5,711 nt of DNA from DASCOT01 sp036012155 (lineage in GTDB: Bacteria; Acidobacteriota; UBA890; WLXD01): contig DASCOT010000214.1 in assembly GCA_036012155.1 (NCBI GenBank), positions 1 through 5,711 on the forward strand. The letters run 5' to 3'. Positions 1 through 5,711 of this stretch are shown in pieces. A model generated the notes under the pieces. That model searched no databases, was not told the DNA's origin, and was given only the letters and a program-made list of their open reading frames with translations. How positions within the stretch are numbered: position 1 is the first letter of the stretch; the number at the start of each line of letters is the position of its first letter. Position numbers and translations under genes: made by a program.

Positions 1-519
1 CACGCCTTCACCGAGGATCCCGAGCAGGGGCGTCGCCGCGGCCTCGGAAGTTTCGGCATGATGTACCCGGGAAGAGTTCGGGTGACACGTCAAAACGGCC
101 AGCCCGACAATGCCGAGGCAATGCTGTGGTTCCCGGCCGATGCGCACCTTCTCGCTGCCGCCCGCCGCGCCCTCGCCGGCGCCGTGCCGCTGGAACGCTG
201 CAATGAGCAGGATCAGTGCGTCGACGCCGAGCCGCGAACGGTGCTCGACGGCCGCGGGGTGAGCGGTCCGACCTTCGTCGATCATGCGGCCTACCGAGAC
301 TTTACTTGGGAGGCTTTCCAGCCCGATGTGCTCGATATGGAGACCGCGTCCGTGGCGCACGTCGCCTATTCCAACGAGCTGCCGTATATCGCCGTGCGCA
401 GCCTGTCGGATCTAGCCGGTGGCCGCCACGGGCCGAACCGCTACGCAAGCTTCGGTCGCATGGCGGCGCGCAACGCCGCCGCGGTGGCGATTGCGCTGCT
501 GACGGAGCTCGCCGCCTAG
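1..519 (+). CDS. 5'-truncated phosphorylase-superfamily nucleosidase (MTA/SAH nucleosidase-like, probably exported)
   Basis: The frame is open from base 1, so the visible 172 residues are the C-terminal part of a longer protein; the ATG codons at 58 and 61 are internal. Family members cleave the N-glycosidic bond of nucleosides such as methylthioadenosine or S-adenosylhomocysteine. The segment LDMETAS holds Glu114 (340-342) and RSLSDLAGG holds Asp137 (409-411). Their 23-residue spacing equals that between the substrate-binding Glu174 and catalytic Asp197 of E. coli MTA/SAH nucleosidase. The segments GSFGMMYP (near residue 20), GVSGPTFVDH (near 87-96) and AYSNELPYIAVRSLSDLAGG match a phosphorylase subgroup that, as I recall, carries signal peptides. 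Cys67 and Cys73 (CNEQDQC) are the only visible cysteines and could form a disulfide, which fits a periplasmic location. The N-terminus that would show a signal peptide is missing. The superfamily call is firm; substrate and location are inferred. Confidence 0.88.
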   Translation, partial: HAFTEDPEQGRRRGLGSFGMMYPGRVRVTRQNGQPDNAEAMLWFPADAHLLAAARRALAGAVPLERCNEQDQCVDAEPRTVLDGRGVSGPTFVDHAAYRDFTWEAFQPDVLDMETASVAHVAYSNELPYIAVRSLSDLAGGRHGPNRYASFGRMAARNAAAVAIALLTELAA

Positions 520-610
520 CGGGCGACACTTCCCCCATGGCCTGCTACTCGCCAGATTGGGGACGCTCCTCCGTCGCGAGCCGATAGCCGATTCTCGGCA
601 CGGCGAGAAT

Positions 611-814
611 ATGTCGGGGCGCCGATGCGTCGGCCTCGAGCTTGGTATCCGAGAGACCGTTTTCTGGGGAGTGCGACGACGCGAGTTCGCTGACGCCAGC
701 CTGCGGTTCCAGATGAATCCGGGGGGCGGCATGGACCTGGAATGGGAGGACTTCGATGCGTTGGCCGCCTACGTCTGGTCGTTGAACAATGGCACGTTCT
801 TGCCGGAGCGCTGA
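611..814 (+). CDS. Small hypothetical ORF, possible remnant of a c-type cytochrome C-terminus
   Basis: The frame is open from 503 to the TGA at 812-814. The first ATG is at 611 (67 residues); a TTG at 557 would give 85. Neither start has a well-spaced Shine-Dalgarno sequence. The second half reads FQMNPGGGMDLEWEDFDA and then LAAYVWSLNNG. This resembles the end of class I cytochromes c, where a Met ligand region is followed by an acidic stretch and a final helix of the ALAAYVxSL type. No heme-binding CxxCH precedes it in any forward frame of the gap, so it cannot be a working cytochrome c alone. It may be a decayed 3' remnant, a small real protein or chance. It ends 37 bases before the DUF4212 start. 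Codon choice is GC-rich like its neighbours, so it could have been coding until recently. Confidence 0.35.
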   Translation: MSGRRCVGLELGIRETVFWGVRRREFADASLRFQMNPGGGMDLEWEDFDALAAYVWSLNNGTFLPER

Positions 815-826
815 TTGACTCGCCGC

Positions 827-832
827 AGGAAG
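827..832 (+). promoter_or_regulatory. Shine-Dalgarno-like AGGAAG upstream of the symporter small subunit
   Basis: This is the only good purine-rich site before the DUF4212 gene. It lies 9 bases from an out-of-frame ATG at 842 but 19 bases from the DUF4212 ATG at 852, which is unusually far. No in-frame ATG, GTG or TTG lies between the upstream stop (816-818) and 852, so 852 remains the only start for the gene. Confidence 0.5.
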
Positions 833-841
833 TGTTGTCCC

Positions 842-877
842 ATGCCTCGGCATGTCCTCTCCTACGGCGGATCCTGA
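842..877 (+). other. 11-codon ORF overlapping the DUF4212 start (possible leader ORF)
   Basis: ATG at 842 opens a reading frame of 11 codons (MPRHVLSYGGS) ending with TGA at 875-877. It is 9 bases downstream of AGGAAG and overlaps the first codons of the small symporter subunit in another frame. It could be a translated leader that couples ribosomes to ATG 852, or it may never be translated. The peptide has no recognisable features such as a run of one amino acid. Confidence 0.2.
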
Positions 878-1109
878 AGGTTACTGGCGAGCGAATCTTG
901 GGCTTGTCGCACGCCTGTTGTGCGTTTGGGCGGGAGTCTCCTACGGTCTGGGAATCTTCTTCGTCGAACGCTTGAACGCGATCCAGATCGGGGGCTTTCC
1001 GCTCGGTTTCTGGTTCGCTCATCAAGGGTCCATCTACGTCTTCATCGTTCTGATCTGGACATACGCCCGCCTATCGGACCGCATGGCGAAACGCTTCGGG
1101 GTCGACTGA
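852..1109 (+). CDS. DUF4212 protein, small subunit of Na+/solute symporter
   Basis: The protein has 85 residues, the usual size of this family (putative sodium/solute symporter small subunit, TIGR03647-like). Two membrane helices are visible, near residues 18-37 and 53-70. Between them is ERLNAIQIGGFPLGFWFAHQ, the most conserved stretch of the family; the start is preceded by EGYWRANL, also typical. The protein is thought to pair with the large symporter subunit in the inner membrane, as YjcH accompanies ActP, although its exact role is not established. The large-subunit gene begins 7 bp after its stop, so the two are almost surely co-transcribed. ATG 852 is the only possible start in this frame. 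The Shine-Dalgarno spacing is odd, as noted separately. Confidence 0.93.
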   Translation: MSSPTADPEGYWRANLGLVARLLCVWAGVSYGLGIFFVERLNAIQIGGFPLGFWFAHQGSIYVFIVLIWTYARLSDRMAKRFGVD

Positions 1110-1114
1110 GAAGG
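1108..1114 (+). promoter_or_regulatory. Ribosome binding site GAGAAGG of the large symporter subunit
   Basis: The site overlaps the TGA stop of the DUF4212 gene (1107-1109) and precedes the ATG at 1117 by 2 bases counted from its last G, with the GAG part 6 bases away. The overlap of stop codon and binding site suggests translational coupling of the two subunits. Confidence 0.6.
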
Positions 1115-1116
1115 CG

Positions 1117-2856
1117 ATGAGCGTGCTCGGCTGGACCTACCTCATCGTCGGGTTGACCTTCGCGCTCTACATCGGCATTGCGATCTGGAGCCGCGCACGA
1201 ACCACCAAGGGCTTCTACATCGCCGGGCAGGGCGTGCCGGCGATTGCCAACGGCATGGCCACGGGCGCCGACTGGATGAGCGCTGCATCGTTCATCTCGA
1301 TGGCCGGATTGATCTCGTTCATGGGCTACACCGGGACCGTGTACCTCATGGGGTGGACTGGCGGCTATGTCCTGCTGGCGCTGTTGCTGGCGCCCTATCT
1401 GCGCAAGTTCGGCAAGTTCACCGTGCCGGAGTTCGTCGGCGAGCGCTACGATTCGCAGGTGGCGCGGGTGATCGCCGTGTTCTGTGCCATCTTCATCTCA
1501 TTCACCTACGTGGCTGGCCAAATGCGCGGTGTGGGCATCGCCTTCTCGCGCTTTCTCGAGGTACCGATCGAGCAGGGCGTAGTGATCGGAATGGCGCTGG
1601 TGTTCACCTACGCCACTCTCGGTGGCATGCGCGGTATTACTTACACGCAGGTGGCGCAGTACGTCGTGTTGATCATCGCCTACTTGATTCCGGCGATCGC
1701 GATCTCTTGGAAGATGACCGGGAATCCGATCCCGCAGCTCGGTTTCGGCGGCGCCCTGGTCGATGGTAGTAACGCTGGTCGCTACTTGCTCGAGGCGCTC
1801 GATGCGATCCACCGCGACCTCGGCTTACCCGAGTACACGGCGGCCTGGGTTGGCGGCAAGAAGACGATGATCGATGTCACCGCGATCACGCTCGCGCTGA
1901 TGGTAGGAACGGCGGGACTGCCGCACGTGCTGATTCGTTTCTACACCGTGCGCAGTGCGCGTGCGGCGCGCTGGAGCGCGATGTGGGCCTTGGTGTTCAT
2001 CGCCGTCCTCTACACCACCGCTCCGGCAGTTGCCGCGTTCGCACGCTTCAACATGATCGATTCGCTCAGCGGCACGCGGTACGACGAAGCGCCGACTTGG
2101 TTTGGCAACTGGGAGACCACAGGGCTAATCGCCTTTGAGGACAAGAATGGCGATGGCCGCATCCAGTATTCCGGCGACCTGGAGGCCAACGAGCTCACCG
2201 TGGATCGCGACATCATGGTGCTGGCCAATCCCGAGATTGCCCGCCTACCCAACTGGGTGGTGGCTCTGGTCGTGGCCGGCGCCCTCGCCGCCGCGCTCTC
2301 GACCGCCGCGGGCTTGCTGCTGGTGATCTCGTCGTCGGTGTCTCACGACCTGGTCAAATCGATCTTCAAGCCTGACCTCAGCGAGGCCGGTGAGCTTCGC
2401 CTGGCCCGCATCGCGGCCGGGGGCGCCGTCGTCGTTGCCGGGTTCTTCGGCATTTACCCGCTCGGCTTCGTGGCCCAGGTCGTGGCGTTTGCCTTCGGGT
2501 TGGCCGCCGCCAGCTTCTTCCCGATCCTCGTCTTGGGGATCTTCAACAAGCGGGTCAACAAACAGGGCGCCATCTCCGGCATGCTCTGTGGAGTGCTGTT
2601 TACCGCCGGCTACATCATTTACTTCCGCTCTATCAACCCCGGCGCCGGCGCCGACGAGTGGTGGCTCGGGATCAGCCCAGAAGGGATCGGCGCAGTCGGC
2701 ATGTTGCTCAACTTCGTCATCACGCTGGCCGTCAGCAGGTTTACTCCACCACCCCCAATTCGTGTGCAGGAGATGGTCGCCGAGATCCGCTTGCCACGAG
2801 AGCATGACGTCGCCGGCCTCGCCGACGAGGCGGCTGTTCAGCCACGGAATACTTGA
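1117..2856 (+). CDS. Na+/solute symporter large subunit, VC_2705 subfamily of SSS family
   Basis: This 579-residue inner-membrane protein of the sodium:solute symporter (SSS) family resembles the VC_2705 subfamily (TIGR03648) and, more distantly, acetate permease ActP. It would couple Na+ entry to uptake of a small organic solute. Acetate or another short carboxylate is a family-level guess; the sequence does not reveal the substrate. Visible landmarks include the early helix motif GADWMSAASF (residues 50-59), TLGGMRGITYTQVAQY in a middle helix, GLPHVLIRFYTV (267-278), and the late helices GALAAALSTAAGLLLVISSS and FGLAAASFFPILVLGIFNKRVNKQGA. About 13 hydrophobic segments are present. Between two helices lies a hydrophilic loop with an EF-hand-like run, D342-x-N344-x-D346-G-x-I349, which I recall as common in this subfamily. 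The gene is complete, follows the DUF4212 gene by 7 bp and shares its operon. Confidence 0.95.
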   Translation: MSVLGWTYLIVGLTFALYIGIAIWSRARTTKGFYIAGQGVPAIANGMATGADWMSAASFISMAGLISFMGYTGTVYLMGWTGGYVLLALLLAPYLRKFGKFTVPEFVGERYDSQVARVIAVFCAIFISFTYVAGQMRGVGIAFSRFLEVPIEQGVVIGMALVFTYATLGGMRGITYTQVAQYVVLIIAYLIPAIAISWKMTGNPIPQLGFGGALVDGSNAGRYLLEALDAIHRDLGLPEYTAAWVGGKKTMIDVTAITLALMVGTAGLPHVLIRFYTVRSARAARWSAMWALVFIAVLYTTAPAVAAFARFNMIDSLSGTRYDEAPTWFGNWETTGLIAFEDKNGDGRIQYSGDLEANELTVDRDIMVLANPEIARLPNWVVALVVAGALAAALSTAAGLLLVISSSVSHDLVKSIFKPDLSEAGELRLARIAAGGAVVVAGFFGIYPLGFVAQVVAFAFGLAAASFFPILVLGIFNKRVNKQGAISGMLCGVLFTAGYIIYFRSINPGAGADEWWLGISPEGIGAVGMLLNFVITLAVSRFTPPPPIRVQEMVAEIRLPREHDVAGLADEAAVQPRNT

Positions 2857-2873
2857 CCCGAGCATCTCGGACC

Positions 2874-2898
2874 GGGCTTGTTGCGGCTTCACAAGCCC
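2874..2898 (+). terminator. Hairpin after the symporter operon, candidate terminator or mRNA 3' end stabiliser
   Basis: GGGCTTGT (2874-2881) pairs perfectly with ACAAGCCC (2891-2898) across a 9-base loop, beginning 17 bases after the symporter stop codon. No T-tract follows; the next bases are C-rich. It is therefore not a classical intrinsic terminator. It may stop RNA polymerase weakly or protect the 3' end of the operon transcript after Rho-dependent termination. Confidence 0.45.
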
Positions 2899-3009
2899 CC
2901 ACCGGATCAAGACGCTCGGCTAGCCGCCTGGATCGTGCCGCGTTTGCTGATGTCGCTGTCCTCGCTCGAGGTTCCGCTTACCATGGTCTGCCGGGAAGCC
3001 GATGAGACG

Positions 3010-3016
3010 AAGGGAG
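3010..3016 (+). promoter_or_regulatory. Ribosome binding site AAGGGAG deciding the DUF1080 start
   Basis: This strong purine-rich site lies 6 bases before the ATG at 3023. The upstream in-frame ATG at 3002 has no comparable site and would place this sequence inside the coding region, so 3023 is preferred. Confidence 0.65.
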
Positions 3017-3022
3017 CGCGAA

Positions 3023-3838
3023 ATGTGGGACGAACAGGAGCGAGTCGGTTACGGCCGCGCCGGGGCAGGGCAGGTTGGTTGGCTGGCGGCGATGCTCTCC
3101 GTGATGGCGATTGGTGTCGGGGTCGCGGTATCCGGGATTGCGCAACAACAGGGCGACCCGGCGCTGACCGAGGTGTGGCAGCCGGAGCCCCGGATGGTCG
3201 ATCCGGGCTCGCCGGGCGCGGCGCCTTCCGACGCGGTCATGCTGTTCGACGGGAGCAATCTGGACGCCTGGCGACACGCCGACGGTGACGCAGCATGGGA
3301 GGTTCGCGACGGGATGATGACCGTCGTTGCCGGCGCTGGGAGCCTGTATACACGCCAAGGTTTCGGCGATGTTCAGCTGCACGTGGAGTGGCGCGCTCCC
3401 GACATCGTCGAGGGCGACGGCCAAGGTCGCGGCAACAGCGGCGTGTTCCTGATGAATCGCTACGAGGTGCAGGTGCTCGACTCGTTCGATAACCGCACCT
3501 ACTCGAATGGCCAGGCGGCGAGCATCTACAAGCAACATATCCCGCAGGTGAACGCATCGCGCGCTCCAGGCGAGTGGCAGACGTACGACATCCTCTTCGA
3601 GGCGCCCCGGTTCAACGCCGCCGGAGTGGTGGAGAGCCCGGCTACCATGACCGTTCTGCACAACGGGGTGCTGGTACAGCATCATGTCACGCTGCGCGGG
3701 TCCACCACGTTCATCGGCGAGCCGGCTTACGAGCCGCACTCGGCGCGCCAGCCGATTCAGCTGCAAGATCACAGCAACCCGGTCAGCTTCCGCAACATCT
3801 GGGTGCGTGAGCTGACGCCTCGGCAGGCGGGCCGGTAG
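3023..3838 (+). CDS. Exported DUF1080 protein, 3-keto-disaccharide hydrolase family
   Basis: From ATG 3023 the protein has 271 residues (278 from ATG 3002). A hydrophobic stretch at about residues 18-40, ending SGIA before QQQ, looks like a signal peptide or an N-terminal anchor, so the enzyme probably acts in the periplasm. The rest is one DUF1080 domain (PF06439, concanavalin-like fold), about residues 70-265. Signature segments are LFDGSNLDAW (from 74), RGNSGVF (GNSGVF at 137-142), YEVQVLDS (147-154) and QLQDHSNPVSFRNI (246-259). Characterised relatives cleave 3-keto forms of disaccharides or glycosides; this one's substrate is unknown. Such enzymes often sit near GFO/IDH-type oxidoreductases that make the 3-keto sugar, but none is visible here. 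The gene follows the symporter by 166 bp and converges on the dimethylformamidase-like gene. The family call is strong and the reaction is inferred. Confidence 0.9.
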   Translation: MWDEQERVGYGRAGAGQVGWLAAMLSVMAIGVGVAVSGIAQQQGDPALTEVWQPEPRMVDPGSPGAAPSDAVMLFDGSNLDAWRHADGDAAWEVRDGMMTVVAGAGSLYTRQGFGDVQLHVEWRAPDIVEGDGQGRGNSGVFLMNRYEVQVLDSFDNRTYSNGQAASIYKQHIPQVNASRAPGEWQTYDILFEAPRFNAAGVVESPATMTVLHNGVLVQHHVTLRGSTTFIGEPAYEPHSARQPIQLQDHSNPVSFRNIWVRELTPRQAGR

Positions 3839-3849
3839 CTATTCGACTA

Positions 3850-5711
3850 CTACTCCTCGGCGAAGCGCCGCAGCACGTTCTCGGTGATGCGCGACACGTT
3901 GTTGTCGTAGTCGTTGTAAGACAGGCTACCCGACCAGGCGATCGAGGCCGGCGTCCACACCGCCCCGTCGTTGGGGTATTCGAAGTACACCATGTCGGCG
4001 CGCACCATCTCGTCCCAGTTCCCCTGGTTCGAGGTCTGTACTTCCTCCACCACGTGCTGATAGGCGTCGGAGTGCCCACCCGCCGAAGTGGCCAGCAGCA
4101 AGGCGTGTGGCGGTGTACCGAGAAAATGGTCGAAGCGGTCGAGCTCCGAGCCGGCCGCCCCGTGGCGCAGCACCAGTGACGGGATGTCGCCGATGACCTC
4201 GTCGTCGCCGATTCCCTCGAAGATGAATGCGGCGCGCGGATCGAAGCTGTCGGGCAGTCGTCGATAGGTCGAGTTGACGTCGAAGCCCTGAGCGGTGAAG
4301 CCGACGCCGACCAGCCGCTGAGGGGCACGCCCGCGATTCCGCCACAGGCCGCCGAGCTCGCCCGTTGTGCTGTGGTAGTACTCGCCGGGCTGCGCCTCCC
4401 AGTACTGGGTACCGCCCCAGCGTCGTAGTTCGGCGGTCAGCGGGCGCTCCGGGTGGAGGCTGTAGATCCAGTAGAAGCCGTTGCCGCCCATGTACATCAA
4501 GCGTCCGCCGGCCTGCAGGTACTCCTCGAGGGCGTCGAGCATCTGCGACGAGTAGTACTCGGGATGCGACCCGGTAACCACAACACGATACGGGTCGATC
4601 AGCTCGTGGCCCTCGGCGTGCAGGGCGTCATCGGTGATGGTGTCATAGGCGAACTCCTTGGCTTCCAACCAGTCCACCAGGTGGGTATCGGCGATGAACT
4701 CCCATGGATTGTTGGAGCCGATGTTCGGCCGCACGTCGAGAATGGGCCTGAGCCACGATGAGTAGGCGACGCCACTGCCGTCCGAGTGGTGGTCGTAGTG
4801 GCTGAGTAGCTCCGGGGTCTCGTCATCGAAGCTGTTGGCGTAGGCCAGATAGCTGAAGGTTGGCACCAGGAAGGCGATGTCGGCGTTGCTCGTGCCGCTC
4901 CGGGGACGCACGAAGAAGGGCACCGTGTCCTCGGCTCCCCCGGCGCGCAGCCGGGCGCCGTAAATGCCGGAGCGGAGGTCATCTGGGACGGTGTATTCGA
5001 AAGCGACTGACCACCGGGCATCGTCCAGATCGTCGTCGTGAAAATGGATGGCAGCGTACTGCTCCGACGCCCGCTTGAAGTCGCTCTCGGCGCCGGTCCA
5101 GGTATGATCCGTGACCGCACGCGTCGGCATGTTCACGGTGCTGCCGTGCAGGCTGTTGGAAGAAATGTCGGAGACTCGTTGCGAGGACATATTCGCTGCG
5201 AAGTCCCACGCTGCCATGGGGCGCTCGGGGGTCGCTCCCCGCCGTAGCGACTCGATCTCGGCTGCGTCCAGGGCGCGGTCGAATAGTCTGGGACTGTCGA
5301 TCTTGCCGTTGAAGAACGTGCCGGGCTGCGGCTGATCGTCCGTCCATCGATCCCACCCGGCGGCGATCAGCAGCGGAGCATCAGTATGGCTTATGTCGCG
5401 AACCGGGCTGGTGCGCTCGACAACAGCGCGCGAGGTGTCGCCGGGCCAGTGGCTCAAGGGTTGCTGATAGAGCGTGACAGTGCCGGACTGGGCATCGTAC
5501 GTCGCGGCGACGAAGGTCCAGGTCGTGGAGCGCGGCGGCAGCGTAGTTATCCCGTAGCCGGGAGGATCGGATCGCGGGTACGACGAGCCCAGCGGCGTGC
5601 CACTGTGAACGGACGATAGCTCGCCGGACCCGTCAGCGATCCACAACGCCAGACGCCCCGCTTCGTCGATCCCGAGCCCGTATCCGGAGCCGCCGTCTAC
5701 CGACCACTTGG
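3850..5711 (-). CDS. N,N-dimethylformamidase large-subunit-like protein with LamG-like domain, start outside window
   Basis: The minus-strand frame is open to the right edge, giving 619 visible C-terminal residues; the TTG at 5644-5646 is internal because coding continues upstream of it (GYGLGIDEAGRLAL). Visible residues 1 to about 160 form a LamG/concanavalin-like domain ending NGKIDSPRLFDRALDAAEI. A linking region with AIHFHDDDLDDARW and VPFFVRP follows, then the large C-terminal domain like that of dimethylformamidase beta subunits (PF20254-like). Motifs include GSHPEYYS (Tyr385, Tyr386), MGGNGFYW (Tyr413), GELGGLWRNRGRAP, RAAFIFEGIGDDE and LATSAGGHSD. The characterised Paracoccus enzyme hydrolyses DMF to dimethylamine and formate, using one iron held by two tyrosines and a glutamate. 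Tyr385/386 and Tyr413 are candidate ligands, which I could not align. No small-subunit gene is visible downstream, and the upstream side is cut off. Activity on DMF is not implied; many relatives have unknown substrates. Confidence 0.85.
   Translation of the reverse strand, partial: KWSVDGGSGYGLGIDEAGRLALWIADGSGELSSVHSGTPLGSSYPRSDPPGYGITTLPPRSTTWTFVAATYDAQSGTVTLYQQPLSHWPGDTSRAVVERTSPVRDISHTDAPLLIAAGWDRWTDDQPQPGTFFNGKIDSPRLFDRALDAAEIESLRRGATPERPMAAWDFAANMSSQRVSDISSNSLHGSTVNMPTRAVTDHTWTGAESDFKRASEQYAAIHFHDDDLDDARWSVAFEYTVPDDLRSGIYGARLRAGGAEDTVPFFVRPRSGTSNADIAFLVPTFSYLAYANSFDDETPELLSHYDHHSDGSGVAYSSWLRPILDVRPNIGSNNPWEFIADTHLVDWLEAKEFAYDTITDDALHAEGHELIDPYRVVVTGSHPEYYSSQMLDALEEYLQAGGRLMYMGGNGFYWIYSLHPERPLTAELRRWGGTQYWEAQPGEYYHSTTGELGGLWRNRGRAPQRLVGVGFTAQGFDVNSTYRRLPDSFDPRAAFIFEGIGDDEVIGDIPSLVLRHGAAGSELDRFDHFLGTPPHALLLATSAGGHSDAYQHVVEEVQTSNQGNWDEMVRADMVYFEYPNDGAVWTPASIAWSGSLSYNDYDNNVSRITENVLRRFAEE

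Larger units (their letters stand above)
520..851. other. Intergenic region without a confident gene
   Basis: This 332-base stretch separates the nucleosidase from the symporter operon. It contains the short open frame at 611-814 and a Shine-Dalgarno-like AGGAAG at 827-832, both listed separately. No convincing terminator follows the nucleosidase stop: GGCGA at 522-526 could pair with TCGCC at 549-553, but the loop is long and no T-tract follows. I could not pick out a sigma-70-type promoter with confidence, although the spacing suggests that the symporter operon has its own promoter here. Confidence 0.5.

Noticed and set aside
516..1025. Minus-strand open frame of 169 codons across the gap and the DUF4212 gene
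   Set aside because: It is Arg/Pro/Ser-rich, runs antisense to the DUF4212 gene and shows no domain.
2245..2910. Long minus-strand open frame of 221 codons opposite the symporter gene
   Set aside because: It lies antisense to a clear membrane protein gene, its composition is charged and low in complexity, and it matches no family I know; it is a by-product of high GC content.
2944..2984. TTGCTG and TACCAT as a promoter for the DUF1080 gene
   Set aside because: The boxes are 29 bases apart, far beyond the usual 16-18, and both match the consensus poorly.
3002..3004. ATG 3002 as the DUF1080 start
   Set aside because: It lacks a good ribosome binding site, and the strong AAGGGAG at 3010-3016 is spaced for ATG 3023 instead.
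2878..3288. Plus-strand open frame overlapping the start of the DUF1080 gene
   Set aside because: It overlaps the signal peptide and early domain of the DUF1080 gene in another frame, is Arg/Gly-rich and resembles no protein.
3835..3850. GTAG/CTAC inverted repeat between the convergent genes as a bidirectional terminator
   Set aside because: The stem is only 4 bp with one possible wobble pair and has no T-tract on either strand, so it is too weak to call.
5644..5646. TTG as the start of the dimethylformamidase-like gene
   Set aside because: The frame continues to the window edge and the upstream residues (GYGLGIDEAGRLAL) fit the LamG-like domain, so the gene is truncated by the window and does not start here.

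Overview
The window is GC-rich coding DNA, apparently chromosomal, from a bacterium. The paired small and large subunits of a VC_2705-type sodium:solute symporter, together with an exported-type MTA/SAH nucleosidase relative, suggest a proteobacterium, perhaps an uncultured marine or environmental gammaproteobacterium. This lineage call is inferred from gene families only and is not firm. No mobile element, tRNA, rRNA, CRISPR array or phage gene was seen.

Layout from left to right. Positions 1-519 hold the 3' part of a phosphorylase-superfamily nucleosidase gene whose start lies left of the window. Positions 520-851 contain no confident gene. They do contain a short open frame (611-814) whose C-terminus resembles the last helix of a class I cytochrome c but has no heme motif. 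Positions 852-2856 hold a tight two-gene operon: a DUF4212 small membrane subunit followed 7 bp later by a large Na+/solute symporter subunit. An 8-bp perfect hairpin lies just after the operon. Positions 3023-3838 encode an exported DUF1080 (3-keto-disaccharide hydrolase family) protein. Facing it, with only 11 bp between the stop codons, is a long minus-strand gene (3850 to the right edge). It encodes a LamG-like domain followed by a domain like the C-terminal part of the N,N-dimethylformamidase large subunit. Its start is outside the window.

The genes suggest a nutrient-scavenging neighbourhood: sodium-driven uptake of a small carboxylate-like solute, an exported sugar-derivative hydrolase, an amidohydrolase-like enzyme and a nucleosidase. 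Only the two symporter genes are clearly one functional unit. The others may simply be neighbours. No clearly new multi-gene system is visible. The points most worth following up are the dimethylformamidase-like protein of unknown substrate, the cytochrome-like orphan frame, and the unusual translation start region of the small symporter subunit.
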